In this document: positions 7,798 through 13,393 of the stretch, one piece after another
Layout of the letters: each line of letters opens with the position of its first letter
Numbering within the stretch: position 1 is the first letter of the stretch
Assembly: GCA_022425585.1 (NCBI GenBank)
Contig: JAKMFF010000065.1
Span: 1-14,523 of the forward strand
DNA length: 14,523 nt
Direction of reading: 5' to 3'
From: Candidatus Poseidoniaceae archaeon
GTDB lineage: Archaea; Thermoplasmatota; Poseidoniia; Poseidoniales; Poseidoniaceae
Notes under the pieces: model-generated
Told to the model about the DNA's origin: nothing
Seen by the model: only the letters and a program-made list of their open reading frames with translations
Databases searched by the model: none
Position numbers and translations under genes: made by a program

Positions 7798-8805
7798 ATG
7801 GTTTCTATATTTCAACTCGGACAAGAAAAAGATACCATGGCGGATAAGCTAGAGAATGCTTATTCTACCTGCGAGACAATCGCTAGGAATGCATCAAGTT
7901 CATTCTTCCGCTCATTCAGGCATTTACCAACTCACAAGCGCCAGGCAGTCAACGCACTTTACGCCTTTTGCCGTCGAGTCGACGATATAGTCGATGGAGA
8001 TTGGGTGCCAGACCGAGATTTATCCTACCTTACTGAGCAAGCCAAAGATCGCAGTATTCAATTATCAACCGACAAGCAGTCAGAACCGCTAAATGAAGGT
8101 GCGGATCATATATCAAAACTAACCGCTTTACTATGGTTTAGGACTAACTTAAATTCAATTGAAAATAACGAACCGGTTGATGAACCCATTTTCATAGCAC
8201 TTGCTGATGTTGTCAAAAAATTTCCAATAGAGCTAGACCATTTAAGAGAATTGATTTCCGGCATGGAAGACGACTTGTATGCAGCCAATTACGAAAGGTT
8301 CGAAGATTTACGCCAATACTGTTACCGAGCGGCCTCAACAGTCGGTTTGTGCTTGGTAGAAATATATGGTTACAACGATCCAAATGCTAGGCGACATGCG
8401 GTTGAGATGGGTATCTATCTACAAATGGTAAACGTACTGCGAGATATTCAAGAAGATCTCAGCAGAAGTCGTATCTATCTGCCTAGTGAAGAGCTTGCAA
8501 AGTTTGGTTTATCTAATGAAGATCTAACTTCACAACACCTACCAACCTCAAAAGCTTGGCAAGAATTTATGCGACATTATCTCGACCATGTTATGGCTCA
8601 TCGGAAAAATGCTGTTGGGTTGTTATCGCTACTTGATAAAGATGCCAAATACTCACCATCGTTAATGTGTGCTGCATATGATGCTATTCTCGAAGAGGCA
8701 ATGAAAAGAAATGGCGATGTGTTTACCCGAAGACTAACAATGAGTTTCTACCGTAAGATTCAATTTGCTCTTGGTATCATCAGGAAACCAAGACTGAAAT
8801 TCTAG
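7798..8805 (+). CDS. crtB: Squalene/phytoene synthase family protein (probable phytoene synthase)
   Basis: Enzymes of this family join two prenyl diphosphates head to head: geranylgeranyl diphosphate gives phytoene, farnesyl diphosphate gives squalene. The 335-residue protein has both Mg2+-binding Asp motifs: DDIVD at 62-66 in YAFCRRVDDIVD, and DIQED at 216-220 in VNVLRDIQEDL followed by RSRIYLP. It also has the family block GMEDDL (155-160) and YCYRAASTVGL (174-184). The CRRVDDIVD and YCYRAAS wording is more phytoene-synthase-like, but squalene or diapophytoene synthase cannot be excluded without a tree. In marine euryarchaea carotenoid genes often supply retinal for rhodopsins or protect against light; no rhodopsin, desaturase or cyclase gene is in this window. 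It ends 12 bases from the convergent oxidoreductase gene, whose operon also encodes a photolyase. Confidence 0.9.
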   Translation: MVSIFQLGQEKDTMADKLENAYSTCETIARNASSSFFRSFRHLPTHKRQAVNALYAFCRRVDDIVDGDWVPDRDLSYLTEQAKDRSIQLSTDKQSEPLNEGADHISKLTALLWFRTNLNSIENNEPVDEPIFIALADVVKKFPIELDHLRELISGMEDDLYAANYERFEDLRQYCYRAASTVGLCLVEIYGYNDPNARRHAVEMGIYLQMVNVLRDIQEDLSRSRIYLPSEELAKFGLSNEDLTSQHLPTSKAWQEFMRHYLDHVMAHRKNAVGLLSLLDKDAKYSPSLMCAAYDAILEEAMKRNGDVFTRRLTMSFYRKIQFALGIIRKPRLKF

Positions 8806-8810
8806 TCAGT
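8793..8810. repeat. Inverted repeat between convergent gene ends
   Basis: ACTGA (8793-8797) and TCAGT (8806-8810) form a five-base stem with an eight-base loop that contains the phytoene synthase stop (TAG, 8803-8805), within 8 bases of the convergent oxidoreductase stop (8820-8818). It could act on either transcript, but the stem is short and there is no strong T-tract, so it is a weak candidate for a bidirectional terminator. Confidence 0.25.
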
Positions 8811-8817
8811 GAAAATA

Positions 8818-10200
8818 TTACTTCCACAAACCCAGGCTGTCTCTCAGGGCGTCTTCTAAGTTCTCATGCTCGAACTTGTAACCAGATGAGAGCAACTTCT
8901 TTGGCACGACTTTAGTGCTCTCAGTAGTCAAAGCAACACCCATTTTACCAAATAAGAACCATATTCCTAGCGGAGGAGTCGGCATAAATGCCGGGCGTCG
9001 TAATACCTTGCCTAGAGTCTTGGCAAATGTCTTTTGTTGCACAGGGTTTGGTGATCCAATGTTGAAGGCACCTTCGCAGTCACCTTTCATTAGAAGATGG
9101 TGAATTGAATATATTTGGTCGTCCATTGAGACCCAACTGTACCATTGTTTGCCTCGGCCAATTGGCCCTCCTGCGCCGAGTTTTGCTGGTAACAACATTT
9201 TTCCTAATGCTCCTCCGGTCGCATCCAAGACAATGCCAGTTCGCAAATTGATTGTCCGTACTCCAACATCTCTAGCGGCTTGGCAAGATTCTTCCCACCT
9301 AGCGCAGGTGTCAGGTAAGAAACCTTCACCTGGCGTAGAGGTTTCATCTAATTCTTCATCGCCACGTTCACCGTACCAACCAACTGCGCTGGCAACTATG
9401 AATGCTTCAGGTTTTTTAGTTAGTTGCATAATAGCATTTGCCAACAATGCAGTACTCTTTGTTCGGCTTTCTTCAATTAATTTCATTCGCTTCTTTGACC
9501 ATCGTTTGTCGCCGATTCCTGCACCACCTAGGTGGATTATTGCATCGAAGCCTTCCAAAACATCGTGATTAATTATCCCGACTTCTGGCTTCCAGACTAA
9601 CTCTTTTTCATTTTTCTTGGCTTTCCTTCTTACTAGTCGCCATACATCATGACCCCCAGTATCCAAAAAGGCAACTAATTGGCGACCAATTAACCCAGAT
9701 GATCCGGCAACAAGGATTTTTTTGCGAGGCTCATCAGCAAAGTCTGCATGGCGTTTCAAATCTCTTTCTAGTCTAATTTCCCTGGCAGTAAACATTCTGT
9801 GAAGACGTTTTTTTATCATTCTACCAGCGACGAGATTACCTAGGAAACCCATTGGTAATTTGTAGTGTACTTTGTCATGAATCAAAGCATTATTTTCGCC
9901 AACGGTCTCAAATTTATGGGTGTGGTGCCAAGACTTGAAAGGTCCTTTGAGCATTTTATCTTCAAAAGAATGTGGCGGATTGTATCCCGTGTGCTGGGCA
10001 ACCCAACTCATCTTTATTGGTCCCATTGGGAATCTGAAGATTCTTTGAGATCCTTCCTCTAGATTATCGTCTGCTCGTACTTCTTCAGCAAGTTCCCATG
10101 GCGGCATAAGACGTCTAAACGCGCCCTTTCTCTCGTGCCATGCGAATGCTTCTTCAATGGTATTTTCAACTTCTGTTTTATGTTCGAAGACGATACTCAT
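8818..10200 (-). CDS. Fusion of SRPBCC domain with TIGR01777-family NAD(P)-binding oxidoreductase
   Basis: This 460-residue protein has two parts. Residues 1-150 look like an SRPBCC/START-type ligand-binding cup (VFEHKTEVENTIEEAFAWHE, then a central FRFPMGPIKMSWVAQH and a KVHYKLPMG strand). Residues 160-460 form a TIGR01777/YfcH-like member of the extended short-chain dehydrogenase superfamily: nucleotide-binding GSSGLIG at 166-172, IIHLGGAGIG at 221-230, SAVGWYG at 271-277, SWVSMDDQ at 355-362, and the C-terminal DUF1731 region ending in LSSGYKFEH and ALRDSLG. A substrate is not known for the family. The ATG at 10200 is one base after the photolyase stop, and its ribosome site (AGGAGT) is embedded in the photolyase coding end. 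It is therefore the third gene of the NUDIX-photolyase operon. TIGR01777 proteins beside photolyases are also seen in bacterial light-response loci. Confidence 0.9.
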   Translation of the reverse strand: MSIVFEHKTEVENTIEEAFAWHERKGAFRRLMPPWELAEEVRADDNLEEGSQRIFRFPMGPIKMSWVAQHTGYNPPHSFEDKMLKGPFKSWHHTHKFETVGENNALIHDKVHYKLPMGFLGNLVAGRMIKKRLHRMFTAREIRLERDLKRHADFADEPRKKILVAGSSGLIGRQLVAFLDTGGHDVWRLVRRKAKKNEKELVWKPEVGIINHDVLEGFDAIIHLGGAGIGDKRWSKKRMKLIEESRTKSTALLANAIMQLTKKPEAFIVASAVGWYGERGDEELDETSTPGEGFLPDTCARWEESCQAARDVGVRTINLRTGIVLDATGGALGKMLLPAKLGAGGPIGRGKQWYSWVSMDDQIYSIHHLLMKGDCEGAFNIGSPNPVQQKTFAKTLGKVLRRPAFMPTPPLGIWFLFGKMGVALTTESTKVVPKKLLSSGYKFEHENLEDALRDSLGLWK

Positions 10201-10201
10201 T

Positions 10202-11701
10202 TTATCTACTCCTGTATTGTTGGAGGTATGGTTTGAGATTCATTTTTTTACGAGTTCTCTCGGATGACATGTATCTTATCTTACCAAATATGGCTCTTTC
10301 GGGACCCCATGCTCTATCATGTCTGCCAAGAACCCAAAATATTCCTGTGTAAGAATTGGGATCTCTGCCGTCCAGCGCATATTTATCATTGAGTTCAATC
10401 ATCCAATTGGCAGCTTGCTCTGGGGTCGATGCCCATTCGAGAATTCGCTTACCCCATAACATTCGCAAATAGTTGTGGATTATACCAGTTTGAGTTAATT
10501 GGATTTGAGCAGCATTCCATATTTCATCGTGGGTTTCTGCGTTTTCAATTTGGTCATAGGTATACAACACACGTTCATCATCAGAGTGCTCAGCAAGCGT
10601 CTTTTTTGCCCATTCTGGTATTGACTCGAATTTATTGTGATTCTTGTTATGATACGCATTGTTGAAGCCAAGTTCTCGCCATGTTATTATTTGGTCAAGG
10701 AAACTTTCCACACCTGCAGATAATCCCCACCAGCCTTCTCTTGAGCCCTTTCTTGAGGGGTCGATGTTGTCCGGTGACCAATCATTTTGGTTGAGTATGC
10801 GTTCAACGATTTCAATAGAGGAGACGTGGCCAAAATGCAACCAAGGCGATAACCCGCTAACAGCTGGGTTTTCCACATTGTTCCTGTCTGAGTGATATCT
10901 CTCTAGTCGGTCGGACAAGAAATGCGCTAATTTCCTCATTGCAGTATTTCTGCCGCCTTGTGCCATTCTTACTGGCCCTACAGAGTGGTCGATGTCTATT
11001 GCAGACAGTGCTTTTTTACCTACCGAGCCACCTTCAGAACATCTCCATAACCATTCAAATGGTGGGAGTTTAACAGAACAGTCCTTCATCACCGATTTAA
11101 ACAACTTGTCACTCATCATTAGGTCGGCTCCCTTTGGTATTGGGTTTTGTTTAGGCCAGGTTTCTGGACAGCGACTGAAGTTTGCATGTATCCAGCGTCT
11201 AAAACCATGGGCAGTTGTGTGGGCGCTTTCAGTCCATGACATTGGAATAACTCCGTTTGAATCACCAGCATACATCTTTACCGGAATCGATTTGCTTGCG
11301 GCATTAATAGCCCTGCTGGGATAATAAGTGGGGAAGTCGTCGCTGACGACTATCTTGGCTCTTTTGGAAATTTCCTTTAACAGGCCAATAGGGCCGCTTA
11401 ACGGTGTTTCAACCCACGGAATGTAGCGGATGTTGTTGTCCTTGAATACCGATACATTCTCAACCATGCCTTGAATCATGAAGGTTGCAATTCGATCGTT
11501 GGCAAATCTGTGGCTAGTTGATATCTCCTCGATTACTAACAGAGGAACTTTGTGTTCTATTGCCAACTTAGCGGCGAATTCTAACGACGAGTTGTAGTTG
11601 AACCGTCGACTGGCAATCATCCAGTAAACGATGTACTCACCATTTTCATTTACCGGTTTGTCATTGGCTGATCTAATTCTATCTGATTGGAAATCGCTCA
11701 T
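10202..11701 (-). CDS. phr: Class II-like deoxyribodipyrimidine photolyase
   Basis: This 499-residue FAD enzyme would repair UV-made pyrimidine dimers using light. The N-terminal antenna-type domain starts at YIVYWMIASRRFNYNSSL and contains the class II-like stretch ANDRIATFMIQGM. The C-terminal half carries NPAVSGLSPWLHFGHVSS (278-295), WNAAQIQL (395-402), LRMLWGKRILEW (412-423), LNDKYALDGRDPNSYTG (437-453) and GRHDRAWGPERAIFGKIRYM (459-478), the typical class II signature. Aligning by eye with Methanosarcina mazei photolyase, W395, W416 and W423 fit its tryptophan chain and N438 its flavin-contacting Asn. Odd points: DQIITWREL (336-344) stands where the family usually has a Glu-Glu-Leu start, and IIHN (407-410) where Lys-Met-His-Gly is usual. 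Its ATG overlaps the NUDIX stop by four bases (ATGA), with GGAGG nine bases upstream. Family is secure; exact lesion specificity is open. Confidence 0.93.
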   Translation of the reverse strand: MSDFQSDRIRSANDKPVNENGEYIVYWMIASRRFNYNSSLEFAAKLAIEHKVPLLVIEEISTSHRFANDRIATFMIQGMVENVSVFKDNNIRYIPWVETPLSGPIGLLKEISKRAKIVVSDDFPTYYPSRAINAASKSIPVKMYAGDSNGVIPMSWTESAHTTAHGFRRWIHANFSRCPETWPKQNPIPKGADLMMSDKLFKSVMKDCSVKLPPFEWLWRCSEGGSVGKKALSAIDIDHSVGPVRMAQGGRNTAMRKLAHFLSDRLERYHSDRNNVENPAVSGLSPWLHFGHVSSIEIVERILNQNDWSPDNIDPSRKGSREGWWGLSAGVESFLDQIITWRELGFNNAYHNKNHNKFESIPEWAKKTLAEHSDDERVLYTYDQIENAETHDEIWNAAQIQLTQTGIIHNYLRMLWGKRILEWASTPEQAANWMIELNDKYALDGRDPNSYTGIFWVLGRHDRAWGPERAIFGKIRYMSSERTRKKMNLKPYLQQYRSR

Positions 11702-12177
11702 TGTTTCACGCCTCCGTTTTGATGTAGCAAATATGGGTATCCGCGTTGGTCTGAGTAATCAAGCGTTGAGAAGGGAGTCTGGACTAACGCATTTTTTGCA
11801 ATAGACTTCATGGCAGTGCTGACCCAATTTAGGTTGTCGAAGTTATCTACACTGATGAATTTGGTTTCCGCAATCTCGCTTGATGCGACTGGTGTCTGAC
11901 CTTGTGCTAGTTCTACGCTGTAGGCGATGAATACTGCGGGGCCAATCTCGGTTAGGTTCTCCCGTATAGCGTAAATGCCTGTGACCGCTCCTTCGACGGC
12001 ACATTCTTCCCGCAACTCACGCAATGCAGCATCTCGGGGAAGTTCTCCGTCATCTACGTAGCCTTTGGGTAAGCCCCAACGGCCAGAATATCTTCCAGTA
12101 GCCTCTTTGACAAGCAGTACTGTGTTGTCTCTTACTATGACTGCAGCGACGCCCAAATCACATCTCACGCTAGCCAT
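11698..12177 (-). CDS. NUDIX hydrolase
   Basis: This 159-residue hydrolase would cleave a nucleoside diphosphate linked to another group. The Nudix box runs from Gly39: G39-x5-E45-x7-R53-E54-L55-x-E57-E58-x-A60-V61, complete except that the usual Gly before the final hydrophobic residue is Ala60. Ahead of it is the common entry GVAAVIVRDNTVLLVKE (9-25) and RWGLPKGYVDDGE (33-45). The substrate cannot be named; oxidised nucleotides, ADP-ribose, NADH or a flavin nucleotide are the usual options. Its place at the head of a photolyase operon would fit clean-up of damaged nucleotides or cofactors. There is no ribosome site before the ATG at 12177, and a TATA box is centred 26 bases upstream, so translation of this first gene is probably leaderless. 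The downstream photolyase overlaps it by four bases. Confidence 0.93.
   Translation of the reverse strand: MASVRCDLGVAAVIVRDNTVLLVKEATGRYSGRWGLPKGYVDDGELPRDAALRELREECAVEGAVTGIYAIRENLTEIGPAVFIAYSVELAQGQTPVASSEIAETKFISVDNFDNLNWVSTAMKSIAKNALVQTPFSTLDYSDQRGYPYLLHQNGGVKQ
11711..11715 (-). promoter_or_regulatory. Ribosome binding site for the photolyase inside the NUDIX gene
   Basis: GGAGG on the minus strand lies nine bases before the photolyase ATG, within the last codons of the NUDIX gene (the GGV of its C-terminus). Together with the ATGA overlap it shows that the internal operon gene uses Shine-Dalgarno initiation while the first gene appears leaderless. Confidence 0.7.
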
Positions 12178-12198
12178 GAGGAGAAATTATACTCTAAC

Positions 12199-12207
12199 GA
12201 TATAAAG
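12199..12207 (-). promoter_or_regulatory. TATA box for the NUDIX-photolyase operon
   Basis: CTTTATATC on the minus strand is centred at 12203, 26 bases from the first base of the NUDIX ATG (12177). Archaeal transcription normally starts 25-27 bases past the TATA centre, so the transcript would begin at or within a base or two of the ATG. The sequence between (GTTAGAGTATAATTTCTCCTC) holds no ribosome site, which supports a leaderless mRNA. Confidence 0.65.
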
Positions 12208-12209
12208 CG

Positions 12210-12239
12210 GTGTTTACATTCATGCGGGAAAATAAACAC
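12210..12239. promoter_or_regulatory. Palindromic operator candidate shared by two divergent promoters
   Basis: GTGTTTA (12210-12216) and TAAACAC (12233-12239) form a perfect seven-base inverted repeat. Inside, TTC (12219-12221) and GAA (12228-12230) continue the symmetry, so 20 of 30 positions pair. The axis (12224.5) is exactly midway between the two TATA centres (12203 and 12246). Each outer arm lies just upstream of a TATA box, where the TFB recognition element sits. A dimeric regulator bound here could control ribA and the photolyase operon together. The binding protein is unknown. Confidence 0.55.
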
Positions 12240-12241
12240 TA

Positions 12242-12250
12242 CATTATAAC
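12242..12250 (+). promoter_or_regulatory. TATA box for ribA
   Basis: CATTATAAC is centred at 12246, 27 bases before the ATG at 12273, predicting a start site at or next to the ATG. An AAGGTG sequence at 12254-12259 resembles a ribosome site but would lie upstream of the predicted transcript start and is 13 bases from the ATG. Leaderless translation is therefore favoured, though not certain. Confidence 0.55.
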
Positions 12251-12272
12251 CTCAAGGTGTTAATAGAGAGAC

Positions 12273-12890
12273 ATGGAAAGCGGAACCATTGACCCAATGC
12301 AAATTGAAGCTGACGCATTTTTGCCAACCGAATACGGAAATTTTAGAATCCGTGTGATGGTTGACGAAAATGGATCAGAACATTCCCTACTATCAGTAGG
12401 GTTAGACGACCGAACAACAACCCCACTGATTAGGATACATTCAGAATGCCTAACAGGGGATGCCTTCACTTCATTGAAGTGTGACTGTGGCCCACAACTC
12501 AAAGCATCGATGCAAAAAGTGCAAGAGGAGGGCTGTGGCGCTATTGTATACATGCGCCAGGAAGGCCGAGGAATCGGGCTAAATGAAAAAATCAAAGCGT
12601 ACTCGTTACAAGACCTAGGCTATGATACACTCGATGCCAATACTATGCTCAATCATCCTGCAGATGCCAGAGACTACTCCTTTTGCGCCGAGATGCTCAA
12701 AAGAGTTGGTGTGAACAAGGTTAGACTGATGACAAATAACCCACTCAAAATAAAAGGTATGGTCGATAATGGTATAACCATCGAAACCAGAATATCACAC
12801 ATCGAAGGGCTTGGTACATTTAACGAAGGTTATCTGTCCACCAAGGCAAAACGAATGGGTCACATTCTCCCATTCGTTTTTAATGAATAG
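12273..12890 (+). CDS. ribA: GTP cyclohydrolase II
   Basis: This 205-residue enzyme opens GTP to 2,5-diamino-6-ribosylamino-4(3H)-pyrimidinone phosphate, formate and pyrophosphate, the first step of bacterial riboflavin synthesis. The zinc cysteines are C59, C70 and C72 (HSECLTGD and KCDCGPQL). GTP-binding and catalytic residues are visible in YMRQEGRGIGL (93-103), Y110, D131 and R133 (PADARDY), TNNPLKIKG (154-162) and STKAKRMGH (189-197). It is full length for a stand-alone RibA and is not fused to the RibB domain. Most archaea begin this pathway with the unrelated GTP cyclohydrolase III, so this gene may have been acquired from bacteria. It diverges from the NUDIX-photolyase operon, and its product leads to the FAD that photolyase needs. 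An inner ATG at 12297 exists, but TATA spacing supports 12273. Confidence 0.96.
   Translation: MESGTIDPMQIEADAFLPTEYGNFRIRVMVDENGSEHSLLSVGLDDRTTTPLIRIHSECLTGDAFTSLKCDCGPQLKASMQKVQEEGCGAIVYMRQEGRGIGLNEKIKAYSLQDLGYDTLDANTMLNHPADARDYSFCAEMLKRVGVNKVRLMTNNPLKIKGMVDNGITIETRISHIEGLGTFNEGYLSTKAKRMGHILPFVFNE
12851..12881 (+). terminator. Hairpin plus T-run inside the 3' end of ribA
   Basis: ACGAATGGG (12851-12859) and CCCATTCGT (12869-12877) form a perfect nine-base stem with a nine-base loop, followed by TTTT (12878-12881). This is the form of a bacterial intrinsic terminator, but it lies within the last codons of ribA, ending nine bases before the stop codon. If active it would yield a transcript lacking a stop codon, so attenuation, processing, or chance are alternatives. 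The T-run alone could also pause archaeal polymerase. Confidence 0.4.
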
Positions 12891-12908
12891 GCTCGCTACT
12901 TGCAAATC

Positions 12909-12913
12909 GAGGT
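12909..12913 (+). promoter_or_regulatory. Ribosome binding site for the peroxiredoxin
   Basis: GAGGT ends six bases before the ATG at 12920, a normal spacing. The gap after ribA is only 29 bases, so the peroxiredoxin may be co-transcribed with ribA, or start from the AT-rich stretch TTTTTAATGAATAG at the ribA end. Confidence 0.5.
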
Positions 12914-12919
12914 AATAGG

Positions 12920-13393
12920 ATGTCAAAACAACTAATTGGCCAAACGGCCCCAAATTTCACATTACAATCAAGTACCGGTGAGAGTATATCTCTTGCTGAC
13001 TATGACGACAAGTGGAAAGTTTTGTTCTTCTACGCCAAAGATGGTTCACCGACATGCAAGCGTGGCTGCCTAAATTTCAAAGAGCAATACGAATTGTTTC
13101 AATCGTTGACACCCCCCGTGGAAATCATCGGTATAAGCGAAGATTCAGTCGAAGATCATCGCCGTTTTAAGGAAGAACTCGACCTGCCGTTTCCTTTGCT
13201 TAGTGACCCGGAAAGAGAAGTGTCAGAAGCTTACGGTGTTCCGCTGTTTTTAGGTAAATTCCCAGGTAAATCTTCATTCCTGGTTGCACCTGACCGAGAG
13301 ATACACTATTGCTATGATTGGCTGTTCAGGCCTCGAAGACACGTGGCTAAAATTTTGAATACCTTGAGTAAATTATCTTCCGATGGTGAGTGA
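12920..13393 (+). CDS. Peroxiredoxin, PrxQ/BCP-like, with unusual active site
   Basis: This 157-residue thioredoxin-fold protein would reduce peroxides through Cys46. It starts in the usual way (IGQTAPNFTLQSSTGESISL, 6-25), followed by KVLFFYAKDGSPTCKRGC (33-50) and VEIIGISEDSVEDHRRF (67-83). The common PrxQ/BCP form is P-K-D-x-T-P-G-C followed by a second Cys five residues later. Here it is A-K-D-G-S-P-T-C with the second Cys only four residues on (C46, C50), and the usual catalytic Arg region reads GKSSFLV (116-122), with Lys in place of Arg. A third Cys is C131. Peroxidase activity is therefore likely but not certain; a thiol-redox role is the alternative. It lies 29 bases after ribA, and its TGA abuts the ATG of the TrmB-like regulator. 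Confidence 0.85.
   Translation: MSKQLIGQTAPNFTLQSSTGESISLADYDDKWKVLFFYAKDGSPTCKRGCLNFKEQYELFQSLTPPVEIIGISEDSVEDHRRFKEELDLPFPLLSDPEREVSEAYGVPLFLGKFPGKSSFLVAPDREIHYCYDWLFRPRRHVAKILNTLSKLSSDGE

Noticed and set aside
9149..9568. Plus-strand open frame opposite the TIGR01777 domain
   Set aside because: The minus strand carries conserved motifs throughout (SAVGWYG, GGAGIG); the plus frame has none.
12260..12595. Minus-strand open frame covering the start of ribA
   Set aside because: Antisense to the zinc-site region of ribA and extends into the divergent promoter; no evidence of coding.
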